33,818 nucleotides of DNA from a bacterium CPR1 (GTDB lineage Bacteria > Vulcanimicrobiota > Xenobia > Xenobiales > QWHO01): contig QWHO01000007.1 in the NCBI GenBank assembly GCA_021404945.1, positions 1 through 33,818 on the forward strand. Direction: 5' to 3'. Positions within the stretch are counted from its first letter, which is position 1. Each line of letters opens with the position of its first letter. The notes under the pieces are model-generated. The model worked only from the letters and a program-made list of their open reading frames with translations. It was not told where the DNA came from and ran no database searches. This document shows, piece by piece, positions 24,174 through 32,147 of the stretch. The translations under genes and the position numbers were made by a program.

Positions 24174-26237
24174 ATGGCTGGCGAAAACCAGGAGCCGCGC
24201 CGTCTGGGCGGCCGATATGAAGTTCTGGGACTGCTCGGCGAGGGCGGGATGTCCCAGGTCTACCGAGGTCGCGATCTGAAGCTCGGGCGCGAGGTTGCCA
24301 TCAAAATTCCTCGCCCTGAGATCGCACGCGACCAGGACGCGCGGCTGCGATTCGTACGCGAGGGAAAGAGCGCCGCCAAGCTCAATCATCCGAACATTGT
24401 TCAGGTCTACGACTCCTCTGACGAGCCTGATGAGCCTTTCTTGATCATGGAGCTGGTGCCGGGCGAGGACCTGCGCCAGCGCCTGCAGCGCGGCCCTTTG
24501 CCTCCCCCCCAGGCGGTGGCCATGATGGTCCAGGTTCTCTCGGCTCTCGAGTGCGCCCATTCAAAAGGGGTTGTCCATCGCGATCTGTCGGCTCGCAATG
24601 TGCTGCTGGATGCCCACGGCTCGGCGCGCGTCTCGGATTTCGGGGTGGCTCAGGCTCTGGGCGATCATACCCTGACCCGGACGGGCGAGATGCTCGGCTC
24701 GGTCAGCTACATGTCTCCCGAGCAGGCTCAGGGGAAGGACTCGGGCCCGCCCACCGACCTCTACGCGGCCGGAGTGCTGTTGTTCGAGATGCTGACCGGC
24801 CGGCTGCCTTTCACCGGCGATACCCCGGTGCAGGTAGCCCTCAAGCACATCCAGGAAAGCCCTCCCAGCGCCTCGCAGATCAATCCTGCCGTACCCCCCG
24901 GGCTCGACCAGGTCATCCTGCGAGCCCTGGCCAAACGTCCCGAGGATCGCTTCAATTCGGCCAGCGAGATGGCCCGAGCTCTCCAGGAGGGCTCGGCACC
25001 CGTGCCTGGCCCCATTCTCGAGCACACCCGGGTTCGCCAGTCGGCTGTCCGGCCACCCGTCGAGCCCCGTGCTCCGGCACCCCAGCGGACTCCCTACATT
25101 GTTGGTGCACTGGCCTTGCTGGCGGTCGTGTCGGTGCTGATCGGAATGCTGCTGATGCCACCTCCCAGCGTGGCGGTGCCCGACCTGGTCGGACTTGATC
25201 TCAAGGCCGCGCGCCAGAAGGCCGAGGCCCTTGGCCTGCGCCTGGAGGTCTCCGAGCGTCGCCCAGATGCCGCGGCTGACAAGGATATCGTGCTCGAGCA
25301 AGACCCGACCCCTGGCGAGTTGCGCAAGCAAGGCGACTTCGTGCGGGTGGTGGTGAGCCAGGCGCCCGAGAGGATCGTCGTGCCCGATGTGGCGGGGAAG
25401 ACCGAGCCTCAAGCGGTCGAGGTGCTCGAGACCCTGGGTTTTCGCGTGCTGCTCGAACGCGAGGAAAGCGCCTCGGTGCCGGGGGGGCGGGTCATCCGCC
25501 AGGACCCGCCAGCCGGGGAGGAGCGGACCCGCGGCAGCCAGGTGAAGGTCTTCATTTCAACCGGGACGGTAAAAACGGCCGTCCCCAACCTGGTCGGCAT
25601 GGGCCGCGAGGAGGCAGAGCTCCTGCTCAAGAGCCTGGAGATGACCCTGGTAGTCGGGGGGACCCGCCAGGACGCCAGCGCTCCCGAAGGCACGGTCCTG
25701 GAGCAGCTCCCCTCGCCTGGAACGCTGGCCGTGAAAGGTCGCAAGGTCTCGATCATCCTCTCGGCCGGCTCCCTGGGAATGACAGCCCCCGATCTGGAGG
25801 GAAAGTCGCTCAAGGAAGCCGAGGAGATGGCGCGCCGGTCGGGCCTCAAACTGGTCGTGGAAGGCCCGAGCAGCCCCCAGGATTCGGTCGTCTTCCAGGA
25901 TCCGTTGCCCGGGGATCCGCTCAAAGGCAGCACGGTGACGGTCAAGACCAACCCCAGTGTGGTGGTTCCCAATCTCAGCGGTCTGATCGAGGACGATGCT
26001 TGTAACCAGCTCGAGGAGATCGGATTGAAGCTGGGGGAGACCCGCCGGATCAACTCCGCCGCCCCGGAGGGCGAGGTGGTCGGACAGGAGCCCGACTCGG
26101 GCATGGAGGTGTCACCGGGCACCCAGGTGCACCTCTACGTCTCCGACCCGAGTGCTCCGTTGCCCACTCCCGATCCCGTTCTGACGCCAATTGATCCATC
26201 GCCGCCCTCGCCCGCGCCGCCCTGGGTCCCTCGCTGA
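24174..26237 (+). CDS. PASTA-domain transmembrane protein kinase with unusual catalytic loop
   Basis: A 687-residue PknB/PrkC-type kinase. The kinase domain covers residues 10-270: glycine loop GEGGMSQVY (22-30), VAIK with K44, catalytic loop HRDLSARN (135-142) and DFG (155-157). The usual Lys two after the catalytic Asp is Ser139, so the loop resembles tyrosine-kinase HRDLAARN more than Ser/Thr-kinase HRDLKPxN. The SPEQ motif (181-184) and the Arg-containing C-lobe are present. One membrane helix lies at about 307-328. Outside are five PASTA domains (about 335-660; VPDLVGLDLKAA, VPDVAGKTEPQA, VPNLVGMGREEA, APDLEGKSLKEA, VPNLSGLIEDDA), then a Pro tail. PASTA kinases sense cell-wall fragments and regulate division. 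No Shine-Dalgarno decides between the ATGs at 24174 and 24123. Confidence 0.94.
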   Translation: MAGENQEPRRLGGRYEVLGLLGEGGMSQVYRGRDLKLGREVAIKIPRPEIARDQDARLRFVREGKSAAKLNHPNIVQVYDSSDEPDEPFLIMELVPGEDLRQRLQRGPLPPPQAVAMMVQVLSALECAHSKGVVHRDLSARNVLLDAHGSARVSDFGVAQALGDHTLTRTGEMLGSVSYMSPEQAQGKDSGPPTDLYAAGVLLFEMLTGRLPFTGDTPVQVALKHIQESPPSASQINPAVPPGLDQVILRALAKRPEDRFNSASEMARALQEGSAPVPGPILEHTRVRQSAVRPPVEPRAPAPQRTPYIVGALALLAVVSVLIGMLLMPPPSVAVPDLVGLDLKAARQKAEALGLRLEVSERRPDAAADKDIVLEQDPTPGELRKQGDFVRVVVSQAPERIVVPDVAGKTEPQAVEVLETLGFRVLLEREESASVPGGRVIRQDPPAGEERTRGSQVKVFISTGTVKTAVPNLVGMGREEAELLLKSLEMTLVVGGTRQDASAPEGTVLEQLPSPGTLAVKGRKVSIILSAGSLGMTAPDLEGKSLKEAEEMARRSGLKLVVEGPSSPQDSVVFQDPLPGDPLKGSTVTVKTNPSVVVPNLSGLIEDDACNQLEEIGLKLGETRRINSAAPEGEVVGQEPDSGMEVSPGTQVHLYVSDPSAPLPTPDPVLTPIDPSPPSPAPPWVPR

Positions 26238-26306
26238 AAGATATTCAAAGGTCTTGCCAGGAGACCGCATCAACAGCGAGAATGTCCCTTCACAGTTGCC
26301 TGAACC

Positions 26307-26311
26307 GGAGG
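26307..26311 (+). promoter_or_regulatory. Ribosome-binding site deciding the start of the PASTA-only gene
   Basis: GGAGG lies seven bases before the TTG at 26319. The TTG at 26313 is too close to this site, and no ATG is available, so the TTG at 26319 is the probable start. Confidence 0.6.
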
Positions 26312-26318
26312 ATTGATC

Positions 26319-27365
26319 TTGGCTAGCGAGCCGAAACAGCCCTCGGGGGGTGCCGAGCAGGGGCCGTTGCTCGATCCACGCATCCCTTTCGAGAAAGAGA
26401 CCCCGGCCGAGTTTGCCGTGGGAACGTTGAAGACCATCGCCCTGGTGCTGGCTGTTGGCATCACGCTGGTCTTCTCGCTCATCTACGGCTGGACCATCTA
26501 TGAAAGCTACTTCAAGCTCCCCGAAGAGGTCGAAGTGCCTGTCATCACCGGCAAGACCGTCGAGGAGGCCAACGAAATGCTGGCCAAGCTTGGCCTGCGC
26601 TTGCAGGTTCACGAGTCGCGCTACACGGGTAAGCCCGAGAAAGAGATCATCTCCCAGAATCCGGCTGCCAAGCGCAAGGTGCGCGAGGGGAACGAAATTC
26701 TCGTGGTCGTAAGCCTCGGGCCGGAGTTGATGGAGGTCCCTGACCTGGTGGGCAAGTCGCTGCGCGAGGTGGAGATCGAGCTGGCCAACAACGCCCTGAA
26801 GCTGGGCAAGGTTACCTGGAGCAAGCCCGACCCCGAAAAACCCGAGGAGGTGCTCAAGCAAGAGCCTGCTCCCGGCAAGAAAGTGAAGAAGGGCACCCCG
26901 GTGGATGTCAAGATGCAGAAGGGCGGTGGTCCCGAAGCCATGACCCCGGTGCCCAACCTGAAAGGCAAGCCCATCTACACGGTGAGCACGGCCCTGTCCA
27001 AGGCTGACCTGCAGATGGGCGGCATCACCTGGAAGTTCCATCAGGTCGCGGCTCGGGGCGAGGTGATCGAGCAGGGGCCCCCTCCGGGCAGCAAGGTATC
27101 GGCTCGCACGCCCGTCGAATTCGAAGTCAGCGCCGGCCCGCCTGAGGGTCGTGCCTATCGCTCCCGGCAACTGGCCATCGACGTGCCAACCGGGGCCGAC
27201 GCTCAGCGCGTCAGCGTGCTCTTGAACAACGGCGTGGGCACCGACACCGTCTTCGATGGGCGGCAGGCCTCGGGAGACACGATGAAGCTGCTGGTTTCCG
27301 GGTTGCCAGGCTCGGAGGTCGAGGTCTACATCAACGACAAACTGACCAAGCGCGAGAAGCTTTGA
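26319..27365 (+). CDS. PASTA-domain membrane protein without a kinase domain
   Basis: From the TTG at 26319 the product is 348 residues. About 33 cytoplasmic residues precede a single membrane helix (TIALVLAVGITLVFSLIYGW). Three PASTA domains follow (VPVITGKTVEEANEML, VPDLVGKSLREVEIEL, VPNLKGKPIYTVSTAL). The C-terminal 75 residues (QLAIDVPTGADAQRVSVLLNNGVGTDTVF through VEVYINDKLTKREKL) resemble the small Ig-like end domain of PrkC-type kinases in Firmicutes. It is thus like the outer half of a PASTA kinase with its own anchor, and could be a co-receptor for the kinase encoded just upstream. It lies 81 bases after that gene; its stop overlaps the start of rpe as TTGA. Confidence 0.88.
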   Translation: MASEPKQPSGGAEQGPLLDPRIPFEKETPAEFAVGTLKTIALVLAVGITLVFSLIYGWTIYESYFKLPEEVEVPVITGKTVEEANEMLAKLGLRLQVHESRYTGKPEKEIISQNPAAKRKVREGNEILVVVSLGPELMEVPDLVGKSLREVEIELANNALKLGKVTWSKPDPEKPEEVLKQEPAPGKKVKKGTPVDVKMQKGGGPEAMTPVPNLKGKPIYTVSTALSKADLQMGGITWKFHQVAARGEVIEQGPPPGSKVSARTPVEFEVSAGPPEGRAYRSRQLAIDVPTGADAQRVSVLLNNGVGTDTVFDGRQASGDTMKLLVSGLPGSEVEVYINDKLTKREKL

Positions 27366-28006
27366 GGCCGCTGCAAGTCTCTGCTTCCATCCTGTCAGCC
27401 GACTTTGCCCGCCTGGGCGAGGAAGTTCAGGCAGTGGACGCCGCCGGGGCGGACGTGATCCATCTCGACGCGATGGACGGCGCGTTCGTGCCCAACCTGA
27501 CCTTTGGAGCGGTTCTGGTCAAGGCCCTGCGGCCGGTGACCGACAAACCCTTCGACGTGCACGCCATGGTGGCTGACCCTGGTCGTTTCGTGGAGCCCTT
27601 TGCCCAGGCCGGAGCCCAGTTGCTGACGGTGCACGTCGAGGCCTGTGTCCACCTGCAGCGGGTATTGGCTCAGATTCGAGAAGCAGGCATGCGGGCGGGC
27701 GTGGCGGTCAATCCGGCCACTCCGGTGGACTTCCTCGAGTATTTGCTGGATGACCTCGATCACGTGTTGCTCATGACCGTCAACCCGGGCTTCTCGGGCC
27801 AGCGGTTCCTGCCGGCGGTCATGGCCAAGGTGCGTCGCGTGCGCGAGCTGGTGGCCGGGCGCCCCATCGACATCGGGGTGGACGGTGGGGTTGCGCCCCA
27901 GACCGCGCCGGCCTGCCGCGAAGCCGGCGCCAATGTCCTGATCGCCGCCACTGCCATCTTCGGTCAGAGCGACTACGCCCGCGCCATTGCAGACCTGCGA
28001 GGCTGA
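27362..28006 (+). CDS. rpe: Ribulose-phosphate 3-epimerase
   Basis: A 214-residue TIM-barrel enzyme interconverting ribulose 5-phosphate and xylulose 5-phosphate in the pentose phosphate pathway. Metal ligands fall in IHLDAMDG (His and Asp), FDVHAMV (His) and IGVDGGV (Asp), the known ligand positions. VSASILSADFARLGEEV at the N-terminus and the phosphate loops MTVNPGFSGQRF and the C-terminal GANVLIAATAIF are also typical. DAMDGAFVPN has Ala where DVMDGHFVPN is most common, a mild variant. The TTG start overlaps the previous stop (TTGA), so it is coupled to the PASTA genes. rpe next to a PASTA kinase is a known arrangement in Firmicutes. Confidence 0.95.
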   Translation: MRPLQVSASILSADFARLGEEVQAVDAAGADVIHLDAMDGAFVPNLTFGAVLVKALRPVTDKPFDVHAMVADPGRFVEPFAQAGAQLLTVHVEACVHLQRVLAQIREAGMRAGVAVNPATPVDFLEYLLDDLDHVLLMTVNPGFSGQRFLPAVMAKVRRVRELVAGRPIDIGVDGGVAPQTAPACREAGANVLIAATAIFGQSDYARAIADLRG

Positions 28007-28043
28007 GAGGGGCTCACCCCGCGCTCACGGAAACTACCCTTCC

Positions 28044-29246
28044 GTGGCCAGACGATGGATACTTTTGTTGTGGCTGTTGACCGGGTGCACCATTACCCCG
28101 GTTCATCGCTATGATCTTTCCGTCCAGCTGACCAACGATTCCAACCGTACCCTGACCGTCGAGGGTCGCTCCAATTTGCCCGAAGGAGCTCCCCTCGAGG
28201 CCATCTTGTCCACTCCCGAGGATGGCCTGTCGGTGGCCCGGGCTCGGGGCGAGGTCAGGCGCGGTCGCTACTACCTGATCCTGGACGTGACCCGGGCCCC
28301 GGGCGGCCAGCCGCTCGATCTGGAAGTCATGTTTGACCCGCTGCTGGCCTCGGCGACCCTGCGCGACAAGGTGGGCCCGGCGGGGGTCGGAATGGGGGGA
28401 TCTCTGGTGGAGGACCGCGACGGCCGCAACGTCCTGGTCAAGAGACTGGCGGTCCTGCTTCCCATGGAGAGTCGCGAGGCGGCCCTGCGCAACATCGACC
28501 CGAGCAATCCTGAGGCCGGCATCCAGCGCATGGAGTCTTACGTTCTGCGCAACCCCGAGGACACCCAGGCGGCCGTCCACCTGGCCCTGGTTCTCCTCCA
28601 CCTGCGCGAGCCCGAGCGTCACCCGGGCTCTCGGGCCCACGCTCTCCTGTCGCGAGCGCTCGATCTGGCCCCCAGCCTGGACTATCCGCCTGATGCGCGC
28701 CGCTGGTTGACCTCGCTGGACACCGAGCAGCGTGAGTTGGAGGCGCAGCGCGCCCTGCGCGAGCGCATGGAGAGCGCCAATCCTCGACGGATGGTGCAGA
28801 TGAACGGGGTGGTGATTCCCGGGGTGCAGCTCGGTGGAGTGGTCATGGGCACCCGGCCAGGCCGCCTTTTCGCCCAGTTCTGGCCCGAGCCGTTTCCCAG
28901 CTATCAGGGGACCGAGGTGGAGGTGGTGCGCATCAAAGACCTCTATGACGTGCACATCGGCATCGATCCGGTCTCGCGCCAGATCGTGAGCGCCGCCACT
29001 CACTCAGAGTTCTACCGTTTGCAGGAAGGGGCCCTGGGCGTGGGCAGCCTGTTGCAGGAGGTCCAGGAAGTGTATCCTCGGGCCAGGGGCAAGTATGGTC
29101 CGGCCAGCGTACGCGAGGATGGAACCGAGATCTCGGTGGGGATGGCCGACGTAGGCGGTCTGCGCTTCGAGCTCACGCGCCACGTGGATCCTCAGTTTCG
29201 CCTGCCGGTCGTGACGGTGACCGGCCTGGAAGTCTACCTTCCCTGA
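28044..29246 (+). CDS. Putative lipoprotein with a C-terminal domain of unknown function
   Basis: From the GTG at 28044 the product is 400 residues. VARRWILLLWLLTGC is a very short lipoprotein signal peptide with Cys15 as the lipidated residue. The middle holds helical repeats of about 100 residues (EAGIQRMESYVLRNPEDTQAAVHLALVLLHLREPERHPGS), TPR-like. The last 140 residues (from QMNGVVIPGVQLGGVVMG) look beta-rich: EVEVVRIKDLYDVHIGIDPVSRQIVSAAT, GALGVGSLLQEVQEVYPRA. GGAAA lies about ten bases before the GTG. rpe ends 37 bases earlier, so it likely closes this operon. No family recognised. Confidence 0.7.
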   Translation: MARRWILLLWLLTGCTITPVHRYDLSVQLTNDSNRTLTVEGRSNLPEGAPLEAILSTPEDGLSVARARGEVRRGRYYLILDVTRAPGGQPLDLEVMFDPLLASATLRDKVGPAGVGMGGSLVEDRDGRNVLVKRLAVLLPMESREAALRNIDPSNPEAGIQRMESYVLRNPEDTQAAVHLALVLLHLREPERHPGSRAHALLSRALDLAPSLDYPPDARRWLTSLDTEQRELEAQRALRERMESANPRRMVQMNGVVIPGVQLGGVVMGTRPGRLFAQFWPEPFPSYQGTEVEVVRIKDLYDVHIGIDPVSRQIVSAATHSEFYRLQEGALGVGSLLQEVQEVYPRARGKYGPASVREDGTEISVGMADVGGLRFELTRHVDPQFRLPVVTVTGLEVYLP

Positions 29247-29247
29247 C

Positions 29248-29811
29248 CTACTCGGTGATGACAAATTCTCCGTTCTCATCGGCGCGCAGCCAGACTGTCA
29301 GGTTGCGCTCCTCGGTGACCGGGTCGAAGAGCTCGACCTTCAGGCGGCCCGGCTCGATGGCAAGCACCCGCTCCACCCAGTAAGACGATTGGTTCTCGGA
29401 AAACTTGAACGTTCCCGGCCGCTGGCTCAGTGGGCAAAGATAGCCCTGGCTCACCAGCTCGAGCCTGGAGCCCGTCCAACGGAACCAGCGAAATCTGGTC
29501 GGGCTGACGTCGCTCTTCTGGTAGGTTCCCACCAGGTCGACCCTCTTGTCCCCGTCCAGGTCGCCGGCAGCCTGCAGATCGCCTCCGTCCAGGGGGCCGC
29601 CGAAGAGGAAAAGCTCCGTGCGCGGAGCCTGCCAGAGGGTTCGGCCCTGGCTATCGAGCACCACCAGTCGGGCTTGCTCGCCGAGGCGCTTGAGGACGAA
29701 GGACTCGGGCTTGCCGTCGCCGTTCAGGTCGACCTTGAGGGTCTGCACCACATCTCCATCAGCGGCCCAGGCCGCGCCGATCAACAAAGCACTGAGAAGA
29801 AGATATCGCAT
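29248..29811 (-). CDS. Secreted FG-GAP/VCBS-like protein with Ca-binding loops
   Basis: A 187-residue exported protein. MRYLLLSALLIGAAWA is a signal peptide cut before ADGDVV. The mature part has two Asp-rich loops, DLNGDGKPESFVL (near the N-terminus) and DLDGDKRVDLVG, each in the spacing of an EF-hand/dockerin-like Ca loop followed by a hydrophobic strand, as found in FG-GAP/VCBS beta-propeller repeats. With only two such units it is too short for a full propeller. The C-terminal half has no recognised motif. It faces the lipoprotein gene tail to tail, with one base between. Binding or adhesion role inferred. Confidence 0.75.
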   Translation of the reverse strand: MRYLLLSALLIGAAWAADGDVVQTLKVDLNGDGKPESFVLKRLGEQARLVVLDSQGRTLWQAPRTELFLFGGPLDGGDLQAAGDLDGDKRVDLVGTYQKSDVSPTRFRWFRWTGSRLELVSQGYLCPLSQRPGTFKFSENQSSYWVERVLAIEPGRLKVELFDPVTEERNLTVWLRADENGEFVITE

Positions 29812-30269
29812 GTCCTTGTGCTTCGCATCGGGCTGGAGTCAGCCCTGGTGCCAGGCGCGGGAATCGGGCCCGGAACAAGGGGCGAAGAACTTGCTCTGAG
29901 CGGCCCCAGGAGGAAGGGCCCCACTTCTGGGCGGGATCCTGAGAGGAGCCAGGCAAGAAAACCCCGGGAAATGAGTCAGGCCGGCGTCATGGCCGGCCCT
30001 GGCATCAAGTTCGCATTCTTCCCACACTGTCCCGATTAATTCGGTCTTAGCGAAGCTCTTGCGTCCCCTCGGGGACAATACACTTCCGGACTCCACGAGC
30101 CCTGATCAATCTAGGAAGAAGTGAACATCAACCATCTGGAGTATAGCAAACATGCGGGCCAGAGTCAATCGAACAGCAATCCTGGTTCGTGCCCAATCAT
30201 CCGTAATTTATTTCTGGATTGTCAATCGAACTGGAAGGCCAGCAGTTCTGCTGCGGCGATTGGCGACAA
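29812..30269. other. Intergenic region of about 458 bases
   Basis: It holds the upstream region of the secreted protein (minus strand) and the region behind the adenine deaminase gene. I see two perfect short hairpins: GGCCGG/CCGGCC at 29979-29998 and GTCCCC/GGGGAC at 30063-30076. A lower-GC patch, unusual here, lies at about 30130-30235 (GTAATTTATTTC near 30202). CAGCAG/CTGCTG (30240-30253) behind ade is a weak hairpin without a clear U-run. I find no convincing open frame or promoter pair. Confidence 0.45.
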
Positions 30270-32018
30270 TCAGCCCGCTGCCACTGGCTGGTCCTCGAAC
30301 AGATCCACCAGTTGGAAGGCGTCCACGTCCACCAGCCCCATGTCGGTCAGCTTTAGCGATGGGATCACTGGCAGGGCCAGGAAGGCCAGGGACATGAAGG
30401 GGTGCGCGGCCGTTCCTCCCAGGCTCCTGGCGGCCGCATACATGGCTTCCAGCTGCGTCTTCACCTCGGCCAGGGGACGGTCAGACATCAGCCCCGCGAT
30501 CGGCAACGGCAGACTGGCCAGAACCTCACCGTCCCCGACGGCCGCCAGGCCTCCTCCGATGCGCTGCACTTCCTCCGCGGCCAGCTTCATGTCGGCGTCG
30601 TTGGCGCCCACAACGACCAGATTGTGAGAGTCGTGAGCCACGGTCGAAGCCAGAGCTCCTCGCTTGAGCCCGAAGCCCCGGGCCAGTCCCAGTCCGATCT
30701 GCCCGCTCGCTTTGTGGCGCTCGATCACGGCCAGCTTGAGGATGTCGCGCTTGGGATCGGCCACCACCTGGCCGTTCTCCTGACGCACCTCCTCCACCGC
30801 CTGGCGGGTGACAATCTGGCGGGGCACCAGCTCGATCACCCGGGCTCGCGTGCCCCGAGCCGGGATCTTCAATGAGTCATCGCTGAGCGGGGCCATCCGC
30901 ATGGTGCCCACGACCTGGCTGTCGTCCACGCGAGCGGCCTCGAAGAGAGCCTCGCCGTCGCGGGCCACCAGCTTGCCCGCCTTGTAGACGCGCGATGGCT
31001 TCATGGAGAAGAGATCCTCCAGCACGACAAGATCGGCCAGATAGCCCGGCGCCACCGCCCCCCGGCGCTTCAAGCCGAAGTAGTTGGCCACGTTGATGGT
31101 GGCCAGTCGAATGGAGGTGATGGGGTCGAACCCCCGCCCGGCCGCTCGGCGGATCAGGTAGTTGATGTGTCCTTGCTCGACAAGATCGATGGGCTCGCGG
31201 TCGTCGGTGCAGAGCATCAGCCGGCTGAGGCGGTCGGGAGTGATGAGGGCGCTAAGGGCATCGAGGTTGCGGGCCACGCTGCCCTCGCGAATCATGATCG
31301 ACAGTCCGGCTCGCAGCTTCTCGAGAGCCTCCTCATAAGTGGTGCACTCGTGGTCGGAGCCGATGCCGGCGACGGCGTAGGCTGACAGGAGCTTGCCGCT
31401 CAGACCGGGGCAGTGGCCGTCGATGGGCCGCTCGCCAGCCGCCAGAATCTTCTTGAGCACTTCGGGGTCAGCCAGAAAGACCCCGGGAAAATTCATCACC
31501 TCGGCCAGTCCGCAGACGCCCGGCCGCTCGAAGCGGGTGGCCAGATCCTCGGCCGACAGGCTGGCTCCCGAGTGCTCGAGGTTGGTGGCGGGAACGCAGG
31601 AGCTGAGGTTGACATAGATGTCCAGGGGGATTTTGCCGTTGAAGCCGAGGATGTAGTCGATTCCAGCCAGCCCACAAACATTGGCGATCTCGTGAGGGTC
31701 GGCGAATACGCCGGTGGTGCCCAGCGGCACCACGGCTCTGGCAAACTCGGCCGGGCTCACCATGCTCGACTCGAGGTGCATGTGCGCGTCCAGGAAGCCA
31801 GGGGCCACGTAGCTGCCTTGCAGGTCCTCGGTCTGGAGGGCGGGGTACTCCCCCAGGCCGACCACAAAGCCTTGATGAACGGCCACCGAGCTGTTCTGGA
31901 CCTCTCCGGTGAAGACATTCACCACCCTGGCGTTGGTCAGCAAAAGGTCGATCGTGACATCGCCCCGGGCGGCGGTGATCAGAGTGGTGAGCTGGTCGAG
32001 CGGAAGGCTTCTGTTCAT
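30270..32018 (-). CDS. ade: Adenine deaminase
   Basis: Converts adenine to hypoxanthine and ammonia in purine salvage; a 582-residue amidohydrolase, matching the family length. Visible motifs are the metal-binding LDAHMHLESSM near the N-terminus, GTTGVFADPHEIANVCG, EVMNFPGVF, DGHCPGLSG, IGSDHECTTYEEALEKLRAGLSIMIREGS and LCTDDREP, all typical of Ade. The C-terminal third carries the adenine deaminase-specific end domain (ASTVAHDSHNLVVVGAND, MSLAFLALPVIPSLKLTDMGLVD). AGAGGAA lies four bases before the ATG at 32018. The gene stands alone between a glycosyltransferase gene and a long gap, with an inverted repeat upstream that may regulate it. Confidence 0.97.
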   Translation of the reverse strand: MNRSLPLDQLTTLITAARGDVTIDLLLTNARVVNVFTGEVQNSSVAVHQGFVVGLGEYPALQTEDLQGSYVAPGFLDAHMHLESSMVSPAEFARAVVPLGTTGVFADPHEIANVCGLAGIDYILGFNGKIPLDIYVNLSSCVPATNLEHSGASLSAEDLATRFERPGVCGLAEVMNFPGVFLADPEVLKKILAAGERPIDGHCPGLSGKLLSAYAVAGIGSDHECTTYEEALEKLRAGLSIMIREGSVARNLDALSALITPDRLSRLMLCTDDREPIDLVEQGHINYLIRRAAGRGFDPITSIRLATINVANYFGLKRRGAVAPGYLADLVVLEDLFSMKPSRVYKAGKLVARDGEALFEAARVDDSQVVGTMRMAPLSDDSLKIPARGTRARVIELVPRQIVTRQAVEEVRQENGQVVADPKRDILKLAVIERHKASGQIGLGLARGFGLKRGALASTVAHDSHNLVVVGANDADMKLAAEEVQRIGGGLAAVGDGEVLASLPLPIAGLMSDRPLAEVKTQLEAMYAAARSLGGTAAHPFMSLAFLALPVIPSLKLTDMGLVDVDAFQLVDLFEDQPVAAG

Positions 32019-32048
32019 GAGGTTCCTCTTCTTCTAAGGCGCCGCGCG

Positions 32049-32100
32049 TTGAACATTTCAGGAATTGGCGCGGCCGCGTTCCAATTCTGAACAGGTCAAC
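32049..32100 (-). promoter_or_regulatory. Long imperfect inverted repeat upstream of ade
   Basis: The arms GTTGA...TCAGGAATTGG (32049-32068) and CCAATTCTGA...TCAAC (32081-32100) pair over about 20 bases with a central mismatch patch and one bulged G. Between them sits a palindrome, CGCGGCCGCG (32069-32078). The block lies about 30 bases before the ade start and 48 bases after the stop of the glycosyltransferase gene. It could be an operator, a leader hairpin or, less likely, a terminator for the upstream gene, since it lacks a U-run. Confidence 0.5.
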
Positions 32101-32147
32101 GTGTAGCGCGCTTGCCAGGTGGGCGACTGCCTGTTCCCCGCGGCCGG

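Noticed and set aside
30240-30253. CAGCAG/CTGCTG hairpin as the ade terminator
   Set aside because: Only six pairs, a two-base loop and no U-run.
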